From: Succinimonas sp963628765
GTDB lineage: Bacteria > Pseudomonadota > Gammaproteobacteria > Enterobacterales > Succinivibrionaceae
Direction: 5' to 3'
DNA length: 24,475 bases
Assembly: GCA_963628765.1 (NCBI GenBank)
Contig: CAVGFV010000069.1
Span: 1 to 24,475 of the forward strand
Part shown: positions 15,430-21,963 of the stretch, piece by piece
Position numbering within the stretch: position 1 is the first letter of the stretch
Layout of the letters: every line of letters begins with the position of its first letter
Made by a program: the position numbers and the translations under genes
Notes under the pieces: model-generated
What the model saw: the letters and a program-made list of their open reading frames with translations, nothing else
The model's database searches: none
Told to the model about the DNA's origin: nothing

Positions 15430-17250
15430 ATGAACGAAATCCCAAAGAAAATAAATGACTCTTCTGATGACTGGCGATTTCCAATTCCAAAAAATCATGT
15501 TTACGCAATTTGCGTAATGCTCACTATTTCATTAATAACAGCAATTTTTCTTCCAGCCCCAACAGAGCTATCCAAACGTGACAAATACGCTTGGTCTTCA
15601 ACAGGAAGAGTGCCTGATAATCACCAAGATCTTCGAGGAATAACATACATAGAAGATCTTAATGCAACAGAAAGTATTGATTCTGACCCTATACCTGATT
15701 CAGAACTTTTTGATACTGACAGTGATTCAGATTCTGCCTCATCAGATTGGTATGTGCAAACAGTGGTAAGTGGAGATAACATCAACAATATCTTCCTTAC
15801 TATTAACCAACCTTATGAAATTTTAAAAGCAATTGAAAAAGTCCCAAATTATGGTGTTTCTATAAAAAGCATCCATCCTGGCGACAAAATATTCTTCTTA
15901 CTTGATAGCAAAAACCAGTTACTGCAACTTGTTAAACCTTACGACAAAGATGAACAAATAAGATACGTAAGAAGTTCTCCTGACTCCTTGGAATTTACTG
16001 CTATCAAAGAGCCAGTTGATGCCCACATAGATAATACCGAGGATACTGAGCTTAAATCTGTCGAAGATATCCAAATTGCTGAAAACGAAGATACTGAAAA
16101 GCAAACAGAAGAAGTAACTGAAGCCGAAGAAAAGAAACAAGAACTTGCTAAAAAACAAAAGGCTGAAGCTGAGAAAAAGAAACAAGAGCTAGCGGAAAAG
16201 CAGAAGGCTGAAGCTGAAAAGAAGAAACAAGAACTTGCTGAAAAACAAAAGGCTGAAGCTGAGAAAAAGAAGCAAGAACTTGCAGAAAAGAAAAAGGCCG
16301 AAGCTGAGAAGAAGAAGCAAGAACTAGCGGAAAAGAAAAAGGCTGAAGAAGAACGCATTAAAAAAGAACAATTGGCTCTTGCAAAAGCAAAGGCTGAAAA
16401 AGAAGCTAAGCTAAAAGCAGAAGCTGAGCGCCTTAAGAAAGAAAACGAACCGCTCATTGCCGTTAGAAAAACGATGATGGTCGTAAATATTCAAAAAGGT
16501 GACAATATAAATAAGGCCTTTTTACGAAATGGTCTTACAGCGTTAGAAGCTCAAACCGTCACAAGAATGTTCAAGGGACGCATGTCCATGTCTAGATTAC
16601 AACCTGGTGACGAAATAAGAGTGCTTTTCAGTAGCAGTAAGAAAGGCGCACAAATCAATGCAGTTTCGATAAAATCTCGAAGACATGGACGTGTAAACGC
16701 TTTTCGTAACATCAGAGATAATCGTTATTATGACGATCATGGCTTAGAGACAACTTCTAGTGGTAAATTTAGCCGTTACCCAATTGCAGGCCCTATTAGA
16801 ATAACTAGCCAATTTAACCCTTATAGAAGACACCCTATATCTGGTAGAGTAAGGCCTCATAATGGTACCGATTTTGGTGTACCTACAGGGACTCCTGTAT
16901 ATGCACCTGCAGATGGTGTTGTAGAAAGAGCTACTTATCAATCTGCTGCGGGTTATTACATAGTCTTAAAGCATCGTGGTGCTTATTCAACTGTGTACAT
17001 GCACTTAAGTAGAATTCTCGTAAAACCTGGTGACAAGATTAAAGCCAACCAGCGTATTGCACTCTCTGGTAACACTGGAGGATCTACAGGTCCGCACTTA
17101 CATTACGAATTAAGAATTAACAATCGACCTGTAAATGCGATGAGAGTTACTCTCCCTTCAAGCACTTCCTATAGCAATAGAGATGACCAAAAGAGAGAAA
17201 TATTCGCCAAACAAATAAAGACCTATAAGAGACAATTAGGTATCAAATAG
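15430..17250 (+). CDS. mepM: MepM-like M23 murein DD-endopeptidase with a TolA-like helical insertion
   Basis: Predicted periplasmic, inner-membrane-anchored zinc endopeptidase that cuts peptidoglycan cross-links so new strands can be inserted. Order of parts in 606 residues: cytoplasmic start, one membrane segment (24-44), acidic linker, LysM/OapA-like domain (107-180), Glu/Lys/Ala-rich helix (about 220-340), Csd3-type second domain (350-440), M23 peptidase (450-575). Zinc ligands are H477 and D481 in PHNGTDFG, and H558 in GPHLHYE; H525 in YMHLS is the catalytic His. Domain order and the ILVKP...RIALSGNTG...STGPHLHYE run match E. coli MepM (440 residues), apart from the inserted helix. GGAG lies 12 bases before the ATG, rather far. 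Its end converges on the Sel1 lipoprotein gene. Confidence 0.88.
   Translation: MNEIPKKINDSSDDWRFPIPKNHVYAICVMLTISLITAIFLPAPTELSKRDKYAWSSTGRVPDNHQDLRGITYIEDLNATESIDSDPIPDSELFDTDSDSDSASSDWYVQTVVSGDNINNIFLTINQPYEILKAIEKVPNYGVSIKSIHPGDKIFFLLDSKNQLLQLVKPYDKDEQIRYVRSSPDSLEFTAIKEPVDAHIDNTEDTELKSVEDIQIAENEDTEKQTEEVTEAEEKKQELAKKQKAEAEKKKQELAEKQKAEAEKKKQELAEKQKAEAEKKKQELAEKKKAEAEKKKQELAEKKKAEEERIKKEQLALAKAKAEKEAKLKAEAERLKKENEPLIAVRKTMMVVNIQKGDNINKAFLRNGLTALEAQTVTRMFKGRMSMSRLQPGDEIRVLFSSSKKGAQINAVSIKSRRHGRVNAFRNIRDNRYYDDHGLETTSSGKFSRYPIAGPIRITSQFNPYRRHPISGRVRPHNGTDFGVPTGTPVYAPADGVVERATYQSAAGYYIVLKHRGAYSTVYMHLSRILVKPGDKIKANQRIALSGNTGGSTGPHLHYELRINNRPVNAMRVTLPSSTSYSNRDDQKREIFAKQIKTYKRQLGIK
16126..16350 (+). 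repeat. Five tandem 45-bp repeats within mepM
   Basis: Five consecutive copies start at 16126, 16171, 16216, 16261 and 16306. Each encodes a version of EKKKQELAEKQKAEA (residues 233-307). Copies differ mostly at third codon positions (for example ctt/cta and gaa/gag), with a Q-to-K change in the last two. The protein repeat is therefore kept while the DNA has drifted, which suggests an old array under selection. Confidence 0.95.
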
Positions 17251-17271
17251 CTTTTCTAAAATTAAGCTATT
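17246..17271. terminator. Inverted repeat spanning both convergent stop codons
   Basis: AATAGCTT (17246-17253) pairs with AAGCTATT (17264-17271) around a 10-base loop. The mepM stop TAG (17248-17250) and the opposing lipoprotein stop (17267-17269) lie in the two arms. No clear T run follows, so termination efficiency is uncertain. Confidence 0.45.
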
Positions 17272-18082
17272 CAAAATAAGGTTCTTGAACAGTCTCAAAA
17301 GATACGCATTGTTGCCAAATTTCTTTAGGAATTGCGTTAATCTTTTTCTTGATAAGTTCTTGCTTCGCTTTAGATAAGTCTTGCACAAAATTCTTAGCGA
17401 GAACTGGTGCTGGGATTTTTTCAAAACCGGCACACTTTTCACTTAAAAGTGCCCAGAAATATGATTTTTCAGAATCCTTAGGGACATCCACACCCAGTGA
17501 ATAAATATAAGCTAAAGCAGCTGCGGCAGTAGAATGAAATAGAGAAGCGGCTTTTTGTAACTCTGAAATACCAATGCCTTTACTACTAAAATCCCCACGA
17601 TAAAGCCCAGTACCATAATTATAAAGCGCTACCCTATTATTAGGATTTACTCTTAAAGATGCTTCGAAAGTACTAGCGGCTAATTTGTTGTCACTAGCTA
17701 TTCCTTCACCAGCTACGAAATTATGCGCTAAATTATTAAGGGCATTGGATTTCAATACTTTTTCAGCCTCTGAATTTGCTGCACTTGCTGCCCTTGCATA
17801 CCAATAATTAGCGTTCTTTGAGTTCTGTCCTAAGCCCTTTCCATACTGATACATTGAGGCCAAAACAAACATTTTTTCAGCATTGCCTAAAGCAATATCA
17901 CTGCAAGCATCGTAGCTTTCAGGGCAATGAATTTGGGAAGAATCCGCATAAAATAGCACCTCATCCCATTTTGAAAGGTTGTGATTTTTGCTTGCCACTG
18001 ATGGTGTGGAGTCAACTACTTGACTACTACACCCAGTAAGAACTGAGAATATAGTAGATGCTAACAATAATTTTATTTTCAT
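17267..18082 (-). CDS. Sel1-repeat outer-membrane lipoprotein
   Basis: A 271-residue secreted lipoprotein. The signal peptide MKIKLLLASTIFSVLTGC ends in a lipobox (LTGC) with the lipidated cysteine at C18. Ser at +2 predicts sorting to the outer membrane. The mature part has about four Sel1-like helical repeats (near 67-102, 112-147, 150-183 and 185-217), with the usual patterns such as A..Y..G.G, YWYARAA and ALAYIYSLGVDVPKDSEKSYFWALLS. Such solenoids mediate protein contacts; partner unknown. AAGGA lies ten bases before the start. It converges on the MepM-like endopeptidase gene with a 16-base gap, so a shared envelope role is possible but not shown. Confidence 0.85.
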   Translation of the reverse strand: MKIKLLLASTIFSVLTGCSSQVVDSTPSVASKNHNLSKWDEVLFYADSSQIHCPESYDACSDIALGNAEKMFVLASMYQYGKGLGQNSKNANYWYARAASAANSEAEKVLKSNALNNLAHNFVAGEGIASDNKLAASTFEASLRVNPNNRVALYNYGTGLYRGDFSSKGIGISELQKAASLFHSTAAAALAYIYSLGVDVPKDSEKSYFWALLSEKCAGFEKIPAPVLAKNFVQDLSKAKQELIKKKINAIPKEIWQQCVSFETVQEPYFE

Positions 18083-18120
18083 TATTTTGGGATCCTTTGT
18101 ATTGCTCTCTTAAAGTTTAT

Positions 18121-18243
18121 GGTTATGCTTTCAAAAGCAATTTTTGATTTTTGTATCTTTTATTATCAAAAAATCGTCTTTAACTCAAAAAACAAGGTTT
18201 ATCATACAAAATTATATTCAATACTTGGTTATACTTTCAAAAG
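18121..18243. repeat. Duplicated 17-bp element upstream of the Rsd-PilZ gene
   Basis: GGTTAT(G/A)CTTTCAAAAG occurs at 18121-18137 and 18227-18243, same orientation, with one mismatch and start-to-start spacing of 106 bases. Its core is a near palindrome; the first copy extends to GCTTT-CA-AAAGC. One copy lies near the divergent lipoprotein start and one just before the Rsd-PilZ start, as expected of paired operators. Confidence 0.55.
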
Positions 18244-18274
18244 AAAATGCTTTCATTAAAAGAAAGGATATCCA

Positions 18275-19174
18275 ATGCTTTTAACTACATTAGAACGTAC
18301 AAAACAAGTATCTGCTGGAAATCTCCCTTGGATCAGTGAAATGATCGAGGCTCGAGAGAAGCTTATCACGCATTATTTTGCACTTCTACCTATTGCACGT
18401 GAGATCGATAATTCCAGTAATGATGAACCAATCTTGGAAGATTCTGCTCAGGCAATAAAAGATTTTTGTATGCTTCTTGTAGATTACCTCACAAGAGGGC
18501 ATTTTGTAATATATCCAAAAATTCTAACTATCATGGAACACGTTTCTAATAGACGCTTAACGATAGCTAGAAGACTGGTTCCTAGAATTTATGAAAACAC
18601 CGAAAAGCTTCTCCAATTCAATGACATGTATTGTGATGAATTGAATGAGAAGAATATCGCTGTTCTTAATAAAGCCTTAACTAAAGTAGGCGAACTTCTT
18701 GAAGTACGTTTTAAGCTTGAAGATAGAATGGTTGTAGCTCTCCAAATTATGGATAACAAGATGGAAGCAGCTAAGACTGAAGCTTTAAATAAAGAACAGC
18801 CTACACACAAAGACTTCACCGAAAAGAGACAATTTACACGTGTAGCCTACAAAGCAGTGGGTATGCTTACCATGGATGGCAAGGCTCCTATTGAAATCAC
18901 TGTAAATGATCTGTCCCTTAAGAGCGCTCTCATTAAAACAAACCAACCAAACTTGGTGAATTTGAATGATACAGGCACTTTGGACATTATTATAAGCCCA
19001 GAAATAACCATTACCTTTTCTATAAAAATAGCGCGTGTTGAAGGTTGTTCAGTGGGCGTTATATGCACAAGTATTGATCTCGATAGTATGTCTGAGCTCA
19101 AACATATAATCCAATACAACTGCGGTAATGATACCAAACTCCTCGACAGAGATTTGGAACACTTAGTTAAATAA
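18275..19174 (+). CDS. Rsd (anti-sigma70)-PilZ fusion protein
   Basis: A 299-residue soluble protein with two recognisable parts. Residues 1 to about 165 match Rsd/AlgQ: the start LLTTLERTKQV, REKLITHYFAL (27-37), DFCMLLVDYLTRGHFVIYPKIL (63-84; E. coli Rsd has DFCQSLVDYLSAGHFSIYERIL) and LEVRFKLEDRMVV (142-154; E. coli LEARFVLEDKLIL). Rsd binds region 4 of sigma70 and, from memory, also SpoT. After a linker, residues 183-299 form a PilZ domain with RxxxR (R185-R189) and D212-L-S-L-K-S217, where the usual last Gly is Ser; the C-terminal LKHIIQYNCGNDTKLLDRDLEHL is typical of this PilZ subgroup. AAAGGA lies six bases before the ATG. No frameshift joins the halves. Predicted role, by inference: c-di-GMP-tuned control of sigma70. 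The last 8 bases overlap radA. Confidence 0.87.
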   Translation: MLLTTLERTKQVSAGNLPWISEMIEAREKLITHYFALLPIAREIDNSSNDEPILEDSAQAIKDFCMLLVDYLTRGHFVIYPKILTIMEHVSNRRLTIARRLVPRIYENTEKLLQFNDMYCDELNEKNIAVLNKALTKVGELLEVRFKLEDRMVVALQIMDNKMEAAKTEALNKEQPTHKDFTEKRQFTRVAYKAVGMLTMDGKAPIEITVNDLSLKSALIKTNQPNLVNLNDTGTLDIIISPEITITFSIKIARVEGCSVGVICTSIDLDSMSELKHIIQYNCGNDTKLLDRDLEHLVK

Positions 19175-20561
19175 GTCCCATAACCTCAGCCAGAGAATTT
19201 ACAGGATACACAGTCATACCTTCGATATTTTTCCTCGGAGCGTTGTCTTTTGGCACTATGGCTTGTCTAAAGCCGTGTTTCGCAGCTTCAATGAGACGAT
19301 CAGAACCATTCTGCACTGGTCGTATTTCACCAGAAAGGCCTATTTCCCCAAAAATTACCATATCTTGTGGTAATGGGCGGTTGTTATAGCTTGATAACAA
19401 AGCTGCTACCAAAGGTAAATCGGCACTAGTCTCGTCTACCTTAACACCGCCAACAACGTTCACGAAAACATCTTGATCGCACATAGAAACACCGCCGTGA
19501 CGATGTAAAACAGCGAGTAACATAGCTAATCTATTTGGTTCTGTTCCTATAGTAAGGCGTCTTGGATTGCCATATTGGGTGCTATCAACTAAGGCTTGGA
19601 GCTCAACCAATAGTGGTCTAGAACCTTCCCACACTACCATTACAATGGAGCCTGGGTTATTGATTTCTGATCTATTTAAAAAGATAGCGGAAGGGTTTGA
19701 TATTTCACGCATACCCTTATCGATCATGGCAAAAACCCCAATCTCATTCACCGCTCCAAAACGATTCTTTTGGCACCGCAAGGTTCTAAATCTTGAATCT
19801 CTATCCCCTTCAAGAAGTAGCGAGCAATCGACGCAGTGTTCCAAAATTTTTGGTCCTGCTAAAGAGCCTTCTTTGGTCACATGCCCTATCATAAATACGG
19901 AAATATTGTTACGTTTAGCGAATTGCGTTAGGGAAGCTGCACATTCTCGCACCTGGGATACACTACCTGGAGCAGAGGAGATACCATCCATATACATAAC
20001 TTGAATAGAGTCAATGATGAGAACATCGGGCTTTTCTTGTTCACACAAAAAGACAATTTTATCGATGTTTGTTTCGGTGGCGATTCGTACCTTATCTGTC
20101 TTTAACCCCAAACGCCCTGCTCGCAAAGCGACCTGTTGGAGTGATTCTTCCCCAGTAATGTACAAAACCCTTTGTACCGATGACAAATAGCTTACTACTT
20201 GCAGAAGTAACGTTGACTTACCAGCTCCAGGATTACCACCAATGAGAATCACCGCCCCTGGAACGATACCGCCCCCTAGCACTCTATCTAATTCTGAAAA
20301 CCCTGAATGGACTCTAGGAATTTGGGTGAGAGGCACATTACCTAAATTAACTGCCCCTTCTGATTCTGCCCCCGCAAAGCCCCGGAAACGATCATTCTTA
20401 GCATTATTACCTAATGATGAAGCCACTGATAATGGAACATTTTTAGGAACAATAGTTTCTTGAATAGTATTCCATTCTCCACATTCTGGGCAGCGACCTT
20501 GCCACTTAGGAAGTTCACAACCACAGGCAGAACAAACAAAAACTGAGGAATTCTTAGCCAT
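19167..20561 (-). CDS. radA: DNA repair protein RadA
   Basis: RecA-like ATPase that helps branch migration and processing of recombination intermediates. The 464 residues show all family parts: zinc finger CSACG...CPECG (C10, C13, C24, C27), Walker A GGNPGAGKST (108-117), Walker B LIIDS (181-185), the RadA-specific KNRFG motif (265-269) and a C-terminal Lon-protease-like domain with GEIGLSGEIRPV (405-416). It follows the metallophosphoesterase gene by 15 bases on the same strand, so the two are probably one transcript. The initiation region is inside a small hairpin (20562-20576). The 3' end overlaps the convergent Rsd-PilZ gene by 8 bases. Confidence 0.97.
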   Translation of the reverse strand: MAKNSSVFVCSACGCELPKWQGRCPECGEWNTIQETIVPKNVPLSVASSLGNNAKNDRFRGFAGAESEGAVNLGNVPLTQIPRVHSGFSELDRVLGGGIVPGAVILIGGNPGAGKSTLLLQVVSYLSSVQRVLYITGEESLQQVALRAGRLGLKTDKVRIATETNIDKIVFLCEQEKPDVLIIDSIQVMYMDGISSAPGSVSQVRECAASLTQFAKRNNISVFMIGHVTKEGSLAGPKILEHCVDCSLLLEGDRDSRFRTLRCQKNRFGAVNEIGVFAMIDKGMREISNPSAIFLNRSEINNPGSIVMVVWEGSRPLLVELQALVDSTQYGNPRRLTIGTEPNRLAMLLAVLHRHGGVSMCDQDVFVNVVGGVKVDETSADLPLVAALLSSYNNRPLPQDMVIFGEIGLSGEIRPVQNGSDRLIEAAKHGFRQAIVPKDNAPRKNIEGMTVYPVNSLAEVMGLI

Positions 20562-20576
20562 ACAAAGTCTCTTTGT
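20562..20576 (-). promoter_or_regulatory. Hairpin at the radA ribosome-binding site
   Basis: The whole 15-base gap between the upstream stop codon and the radA ATG is an inverted repeat: ACAAAG, three bases, CTTTGT. In the minus-strand mRNA the only Shine-Dalgarno-like bases (AAAGAGA) lie within it. A ribosome ending the upstream gene would be expected to open it, so translation of radA may be coupled to that of the metallophosphoesterase. Confidence 0.5.
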
Positions 20577-21746
20577 TTATTTGTCGCGATTGACAAGATC
20601 TATTACTACAATTTCTCCTTTAGGAGTGCCGAGTCTTGTGAAAAAACCACCCCAAAGGAAGGTACCACTATCCACAATAAGTTTACTGTTACCCTTGTGG
20701 TAATACCCTGCTACATATCCTTTATTAGCAAATTCAACCAACTTGTTAACACCTATCAACATACCGCCATGTGTATGACCAGAGAGTGTTAAATCGATAC
20801 CCTTGCTTGCCGCCTCATCAAAGATATCTGGTCTATGACTCATAAGGATGACAGGAATACCCGGGGTAGAATTTTCTAGAGCTTTATCAATGTTAGGTGC
20901 TTCATAAGTAGCATTATTTACTTTGGCACCTTGCCTATCGTTAACACCGGCAATGGTAATAGCATTTTTACCAGCAACCGAAATAGTAACATGCTCATTA
21001 TTTAGCATGGTTATTCCGAAATCCTTCCAAATCTTATCCCATTCTTGCGGATAAGAATAATATTCATGGTTGCCGTGTATACCATACACCCCATATTCTG
21101 CCTTGAGGATCTTATAGGTTTCGGCTTGTTTTATTGCTTGCTCAGGTTTGCCATCAATTAAATCGCCAGTTATCAAAATCAAATCAGGGTTTTGCGCATT
21201 AGCAAGTTTCATGGCTTCTAAAGCGGTTTCGGTATCAACACTAGTTCCGAAATGGGTATCGGATATTTGTACAATACGGAATTTTCCTGATGGCATCTTT
21301 GGATATGAGCTATCGTAAAAAGTATAGGTGTGAATAATTGGAAGCGCCTGAGCATTAAAATGCCCCATAACTGCAAAAGACACAGCTGCTATGGTGATTA
21401 ATACATAGATTACACGGAAAACTTTGCCTTTTATTGCTAAAGCATTCTTGTGAATAAGATGGTAAATAAAACTGCCTAAGTGTACAAACACCGCGAATGT
21501 TAGAGAAATAATCATGGCAACATTTAAAGTGCTGAACCAAGTAATAAGTTCTATTGGAGCAGAAGGCGCAACAATGTAGCTCCCACCACCGATATTGGTA
21601 ATTAAATCCTTAAAACAGGCAGCGAAATACACAAAAATCAAAAGCCATTTTAATTTACCTAGCTGTAATGGTTTTACCAAGAAAAACAAACACATTACAA
21701 ACATCAGAAGAGGATAACCAATAAAAAATAATAACAATCCAAACAT
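20577..21746 (-). CDS. Membrane-anchored metallophosphoesterase (YkuE/YaeI-like)
   Basis: A 389-residue inner-membrane protein. About four hydrophobic helices (3-24, 33-50, 68-98, 108-129) precede a calcineurin-like phosphoesterase domain (about 155-385). The two-metal site is complete: SDTHFG (D163, H165), TGDLID (D195), GNHE (N226, H227), SHRP (H304) and SGHTHGG (H324, H326). Relatives hydrolyse phosphodiesters or phospholipid-type pyrophosphates such as UDP-diacylglucosamine; the substrate here is unknown. GAGGAA lies eight bases before the start. It is the first gene of a likely operon with radA; no functional link between them is known to me. Confidence 0.9.
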   Translation of the reverse strand: MFGLLLFFIGYPLLMFVMCLFFLVKPLQLGKLKWLLIFVYFAACFKDLITNIGGGSYIVAPSAPIELITWFSTLNVAMIISLTFAVFVHLGSFIYHLIHKNALAIKGKVFRVIYVLITIAAVSFAVMGHFNAQALPIIHTYTFYDSSYPKMPSGKFRIVQISDTHFGTSVDTETALEAMKLANAQNPDLILITGDLIDGKPEQAIKQAETYKILKAEYGVYGIHGNHEYYSYPQEWDKIWKDFGITMLNNEHVTISVAGKNAITIAGVNDRQGAKVNNATYEAPNIDKALENSTPGIPVILMSHRPDIFDEAASKGIDLTLSGHTHGGMLIGVNKLVEFANKGYVAGYYHKGNSKLIVDSGTFLWGGFFTRLGTPKGEIVVIDLVNRDK

Positions 21747-21785
21747 TTAAGAATTCCTCACCTGAATAAGTATCAATTTGTGCAC

Positions 21786-21791
21786 ATTATA
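21786..21791 (-). promoter_or_regulatory. Candidate -10 of the metallophosphoesterase-radA operon
   Basis: A perfect TATAAT on the minus strand, about 40 bases before the metallophosphoesterase ATG. No good -35 is found at standard spacing. The palindromic GTGCAC follows it directly (21785-21780), where the discriminator would be. Confidence 0.4.
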
Positions 21792-21963
21792 CCTGTCTAA
21801 CATAAGAAGGCATTCAAGAAAATTTTGTATGACTTAGAGTGTTATTCTACAGTGTTCTCTCAATAAAATGATTTTTTTCCATACGGATCAATTTAATCTA
21901 AAGCTTGGGATAGTAAAATTTGAAAATTCACCTGTAATAGTCATCCCGTAGGAAGTTGTGTTT

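Noticed and set aside
15939..16457. Long minus-strand open frame opposite the mepM repeat, rich in Ser, Phe and Ala
   Set aside because: It is the antisense reading of the Lys/Glu/Ala repeat codons; low complexity, no ribosome-binding site and no family resemblance.
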